Positions 4,604 to 6,658 of a stretch of DNA of 6,658 nucleotides are shown here, piece by piece. Each line of letters starts with the position of its first letter. The stretch's first letter is position 1. Source of the stretch: an uncultured Parabacteroides sp. (lineage in GTDB: Bacteria > Bacteroidota > Bacteroidia > Bacteroidales > Tannerellaceae); NCBI GenBank assembly GCA_900770835.1, contig CAAGLQ010000018.1, forward strand, positions 1-6,658, read 5' to 3'. The position numbers and the translations under genes were made by a program. The notes below the pieces were generated by a model that was not told the DNA's origin, did no database searches, and saw nothing but the letters and a program-made list of their open reading frames with translations.

Positions 4604-5623
4604 TTATTTTCGTTTGCGTATGATGATACGAGTGAACGGCTTCTTGGGATAACCATTCTCCATGTAGAATAATTGCCCGTCTCGAAGACTACTGTTCAAT
4701 TTCTTCAACTCTCTGTCGAAAGGTTTTAATCCCAATTCCTTGCCGGAATCGCCCTCTGCAATGCCAATGATCTCAAATTGGGTTGGATTATATTTATCGA
4801 GAAACGTGATGGGGACACCCATCTTCCCGTCGTAGTCATAAGGAATGTCGGCGGTCTTGTTCACGTCGATAGCATCATAGTTGGCGTAGGTCGGATATTC
4901 TTCCGGCGTGTAACGCTTATAAAGAATCAAGTCCTCGTGACGTTTGTCGATTTCAAGATTGGTAAACCATGTCACGCCAGAGACACGAATCATACCTTCT
5001 TTATGATTTCCTGCGGTAGCTGTATCTTCATAATTAGAGAAGAAATGCCCTGCGCCACCCTTGAAACCATAGCCCAGCCATAGTTTATTGTCTCGAATCA
5101 AGGGAAAAATCTCTTTATACTTGATGGCGTTCTGATGGCCAATAATCAGGAACTTCTTATCGTAGGCGATCAGCTGGGCCACATACTCACGGAAGAGCGA
5201 GAAGGGCGGGTTGGTCACCACGATGTCCGCCTCCTTCAATAACTCCACGCACTCCGCGCTACGGAAGTCACCATCGCCTTTGAGCGGCTGCACGCCGATC
5301 TCCGACGCATCGGGCGTATGGTTGCCGTTCTTGTCGCCCTCATAGATGAGATAGACCGCTTGCTCGGACTGACCTTGGCTGAAAAGATCCATGTTCTGGT
5401 TCTTATAGCAGGTGGTGATGAGCCGTTTCAAACCCAAGAACTCAAAGTTGTAGGCGAAATAGTTGAAGAAGTTGCTGACACGAGGGTCGTCGCAGTTGCA
5501 GAGCACGGTCTTTCCCCGGAAGTGCTCCCGGTAATGACGCAACTCGTTGTTGATGTCCTCCAATTGGGTGTAGAACTCATCTTTCTTAGCCTCTTTCGCC
5601 TTGTTCAGATTCTTATTAGCCAT
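4604..5623 (-). CDS. EcoRI-family adenine-specific DNA methyltransferase
   Basis: A 339-residue protein close in layout to M.EcoRI. It has the KAKxAKKDEFYTQ start (8-20), CNCDDPRVSNFFNYFA (42-57), the GDGDFRS segment (116-122), the catalytic motif IV as IVVTNPPFSLFREY (134-147), KKFLIIG, and the 'YDAIDVNKTxDIPYDYDGKMGVPITFLDKYNPxQFE' block near the C-terminus. These are shared with M.EcoRI as I remember it, so an N6-adenine methyltransferase of this family is near certain. The target may or may not be GAATTC, since a family match does not fix specificity. I chose ATG 5623 (MANKNLN) because M.EcoRI starts at the matching point; ATG 5704 would add 27 unrelated residues over the promoter. No EcoRI-like endonuclease is present; the nearest nuclease is DUF262-HNH. 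No clear terminator separates it from the toxin operon 69 bp downstream. Confidence 0.9.
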   Translation of the reverse strand: MANKNLNKAKEAKKDEFYTQLEDINNELRHYREHFRGKTVLCNCDDPRVSNFFNYFAYNFEFLGLKRLITTCYKNQNMDLFSQGQSEQAVYLIYEGDKNGNHTPDASEIGVQPLKGDGDFRSAECVELLKEADIVVTNPPFSLFREYVAQLIAYDKKFLIIGHQNAIKYKEIFPLIRDNKLWLGYGFKGGAGHFFSNYEDTATAGNHKEGMIRVSGVTWFTNLEIDKRHEDLILYKRYTPEEYPTYANYDAIDVNKTADIPYDYDGKMGVPITFLDKYNPTQFEIIGIAEGDSGKELGLKPFDRELKKLNSSLRDGQLFYMENGYPKKPFTRIIIRKRK

Positions 5624-5641
5624 GATATGCTTTCTTGTTAG

Positions 5642-5663
5642 TTTCACGCGAATATAGGTGAAA
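5642..5663. promoter_or_regulatory. Inverted repeat over the methyltransferase -7 box
   Basis: TTTCAC (5642-5647) and GTGAAA (5658-5663) with a 10-bp gap are centred on the -7 element, a position where a bound dimer would block transcription. Six-base arms can occur by chance, so this is a candidate only. Confidence 0.35.
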
Positions 5664-5680
5664 AAGTGGGATTGGCCTAA
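5649..5680 (-). promoter_or_regulatory. Promoter of the methyltransferase gene
   Basis: Minus strand: TTAG (5680-5677), exactly 20 nt, then TATATTCG (5656-5649), one mismatch from TAnnTTTG. Transcription would start at about 5642, leaving roughly 20 nt before the ATG at 5623 with AAGAAAG as a weak ribosome site. Confidence 0.55.
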
Positions 5681-5696
5681 GAGAAGGTTGGTTGTT

Positions 5697-5728
5697 TTAG
5701 CCATTGTAGGATAAAAGAATTACCTTTG
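5697..5728 (+). promoter_or_regulatory. Promoter of the DUF4248 gene
   Basis: TTAG (5697-5700), 20 nt, then TACCTTTG (5721-5728), a perfect TAnnTTTG. It is divergent from the methyltransferase promoter and has the same TTAG box and spacing. The ATG follows at 5760, with AAAGGA at 5751-5756 as a ribosome site. Confidence 0.65.
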
Positions 5729-5759
5729 TACAGTTGTAAAAAGGAGATGTAAAGGACTT

Positions 5760-5984
5760 ATGACACACGCAGATTTCGAGATCCGAAGCTACGGCTTCCA
5801 AGAGTTGGGGACGAAGTATTTCCCATTCAGCCAACCCAAATCGGCCAGCCAGCAACTGAAACGCTGGATACGCCAGAGCGAGAAGCTGCTGGCCGACCTG
5901 TTCGAGGCGGGCTATCACGATGGCCAGCGCACGCTGACCCCTCGGCAGGTTCGCCTGATCGTGACGCACCTTGACCCGCCGTAG
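5760..5984 (+). CDS. DUF4248 family small protein
   Basis: A 74-residue protein starting MTHADFEIRSYGFQELGTKY. The pattern 'FxIRSYGxQELxxxYFP...PKSASxQLxRWI..s..L...LxEAGYxxGQRxLTPxQVxLIVxHL' matches DUF4248, a Bacteroidales family of short, probably helix-turn-helix proteins common in phages and mobile elements near HU, primase-like and amidase genes. The pairing of a substrate-like helix (SASQQLKRWIRQ) with a second helix near the C-terminus (TPRQVRLIVTHL) would fit DNA binding, but no function has been shown as far as I know. It has its own promoter and is transcribed away from the methyltransferase, so it may be the first gene of a unit that was cut off to the right. Confidence 0.83.
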   Translation: MTHADFEIRSYGFQELGTKYFPFSQPKSASQQLKRWIRQSEKLLADLFEAGYHDGQRTLTPRQVRLIVTHLDPP

Positions 5985-6028
5985 AGGGTAAGCGGGATAT
6001 AGCGACTTATGTACCTATAAGGAAATCG

Positions 6029-6057
6029 AACGTTTCAATAGAATGCGTTGAAAGGTT
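6029..6057. repeat. Short hairpin
   Basis: AACGTTTCAA (6029-6038) and TTGAAAGGTT (6048-6057) pair in 9 of 10 positions around a 9-nt loop. It abuts the larger hairpin at 6059, giving two adjacent stem-loops downstream of DUF4248. A role in termination in either direction is possible. Confidence 0.5.
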
Positions 6058-6058
6058 A

Positions 6059-6116
6059 AACGGCTCCATCGGTAAGATCGTGAGACTACAACCCACGACT
6101 TGCCGATAGAGCCGTT
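6059..6116. terminator. Long stem-loop, possible bidirectional terminator
   Basis: The arms 6059-6076 and 6099-6116 match at 16 of 18 positions, starting AACGGCTC and ending GAGCCGTT; one of the two differences can be a G-U pair. After one unpaired A (6077), TCGTG (6078-6082) and CACGA (6094-6098) add five more pairs, leaving an 11-nt loop. It lies 75 bp after the DUF4248 stop, but only short T runs follow on either strand, so termination is inferred from position and stability. Confidence 0.5.
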
Positions 6117-6230
6117 CTTGTATAACTCTGGAAAAAACCAACAGATAACAGGGGGATAAAATAAAAGAGAGATGAAAGAACTTGCCAAAGGATGTGCAAT
6201 CCGATACAGTCTTCTTTCTCTCCCTTCTAT
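6059..6230 (-). ncRNA. Candidate small RNA between DUF4248 and the portal fragment
   Basis: A near-consensus leftward promoter (6236-6266) would start an RNA at about 6230, and I find no ATG-initiated reading frame behind it. The RNA would fold at its 5' part (minus-strand GAGAAAGAA at 6222-6212 pairs with TTCTTTC at 6180-6174 and TCTC at 6170-6167) and end at or after the long hairpin at 6059-6116. I do not recognise an Rfam family. Existence depends on the promoter call. Confidence 0.3.
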
Positions 6231-6235
6231 GGGTA

Positions 6236-6266
6236 CAAAGGTAGCAACATTGATTTAAACAACAAA
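6236..6266 (-). promoter_or_regulatory. Strong Bacteroidales-type promoter pointing left
   Basis: Minus strand: TTTG (6266-6263), 19 nt, TACCTTTG (6243-6236). Both boxes match consensus exactly, making it the best promoter in the window. It fires toward DUF4248 with no gene on that strand for the next 600 bases. Confidence 0.65.
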
Positions 6267-6283
6267 TAAACAGCGTTGAAAAG

Positions 6284-6658
6284 ATGGATAGGCAATCGTT
6301 AGAAAGAGCTTGACAGGGATTGCAACGATCGGCTCGACCTGTTGGCGATCTACTTCAACACCTGGAAGGACTCGCAGGTGATCAGCGAGCACGAGAAGGC
6401 AGAGGCGTTCCTGATCACTGAACCGTTCGAGGTGCGAAAGACGGGGTCGGAGATCATGGACAAACGTCGCACGGACCTGTTCCAACGGCCTTGGTTCACC
6501 CATTTCCTCACCTACGCCATGGACACGGAGTTCTGGGGCTACCAACTGATCGAGTTCGGGACGCAGGACGAGCGTGGGGAGTTCACGGATGTCTCCATCT
6601 TCCCACGGGAGCATGTGCGACCGTTCGACAAGCTGATCGTGATCAACCCTTGGGATAG
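6284..6658 (+). pseudogene. Portal protein fragment (Mu gp29/DUF935-like), start lost or frameshifted, runs off the right edge
   Basis: From 6303 to the window end the plus strand is open and reads as phage portal sequence: RLDLLAIYFNTWKDSQVISE, EAFLITEPFEVRK, then RPWFTHFLTYAMDTEFWGYQ, LIEFG, DVSIFPREHVRPF and VINPWD. The 'D.LI.S....R......EPFEV', 'E..WGYxLIEF' and 'R.HVRP' order follows the Mu gp29/DUF935 portals, the dodecameric DNA gate of the head. The frame is closed upstream by TAG at 6300-6302 and has no good start. The likely original start, ATG 6284 (MDRQSLERA, stop at 6311), is in another frame; skipping one T at GCT-T-GAC would join the two as LERALDRDCNDR. DUF935 proteins usually have 40-60 more residues at this end, so the gene appears truncated as well as frameshifted. 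A sequencing error or programmed +1 shift is possible. Confidence 0.6.

Noticed and set aside
5697..5969. Minus-strand frame opposite DUF4248
   Set aside because: DUF4248 has a clear family pattern and a consensus promoter, and the opposite frame has neither.
6172..6258. 28-codon plus-strand frame (MKELAKGC...) with an AGAGAG ribosome-like site
   Set aside because: No promoter on that strand, no match to small Bacteroidales families such as smalltalk, and it covers the reverse promoter. Kept only as a remote possibility.
6255..6614. Minus-strand open frame opposite the portal fragment
   Set aside because: The plus-strand frame has recognisable portal sequence, while the minus frame has no motif and would overlap the orphan promoter.

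Overview
The window looks like part of a prophage or phage genome from a Bacteroidales host (Bacteroides/Parabacteroides-like). Three things point there: promoters of the Bacteroidales form (TTTG-like -33 box, 19-21 nt spacer, TAnnTTTG -7 box), typical families (HU-related protein of the HU-HIG type, DUF4248, a T7-lysozyme-like amidase), and starts without clear Shine-Dalgarno sites. The tail proteins suggest a long, non-contractile tail. The fragment at the right edge resembles the Mu gp29/DUF935 portal family, so a Mu-like transposable phage is the most likely source, although no transposase or phage end is in view.

Layout. Positions 1-2650, minus strand, form a phage block. Read in the direction of transcription it holds an HU-like DNA-binding protein, an array of six 22-bp repeats, an N-acetylmuramoyl-L-alanine amidase, a small membrane protein, a spanin-like lipoprotein that overlaps it by 242 bp in another frame, a tail tube protein and a tail assembly chaperone. 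The chaperone ends in an A9G slippery run, and the -1 frame stays open from there to the window edge. Positions 2796-5623, minus strand, form an accessory cassette: an EcoRI-family adenine methyltransferase, then a RelE/HigB-like toxin, an Xre-type antitoxin and, 13 bp later, a DUF262-HNH nuclease. It closes with a terminator-like hairpin at 2732-2770. Positions 5624-5759 hold divergent promoters. A DUF4248 gene follows on the plus strand (5760-5984), then about 300 bases of non-coding DNA with two adjacent hairpins and a strong leftward promoter. Last comes a portal-like frame on the plus strand (6303 onward) that has lost a normal start.

How it may work. The left block makes the tail tube, its assembly factor and host lysis proteins (amidase to cut peptidoglycan, membrane proteins to breach the membranes). 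The cassette looks like cargo carried between phage modules: a methyltransferase next to a toxin-antitoxin pair that is probably co-transcribed with a DUF262-HNH nuclease. A role in defence or superinfection exclusion is an inference from gene content. The items most worth a second look are the toxin-antitoxin-nuclease operon beside the methyltransferase, the 22-bp repeats that remove a normal ATG from the amidase, the frameshift signal in the chaperone, and the possible small RNA at about 6059-6230.
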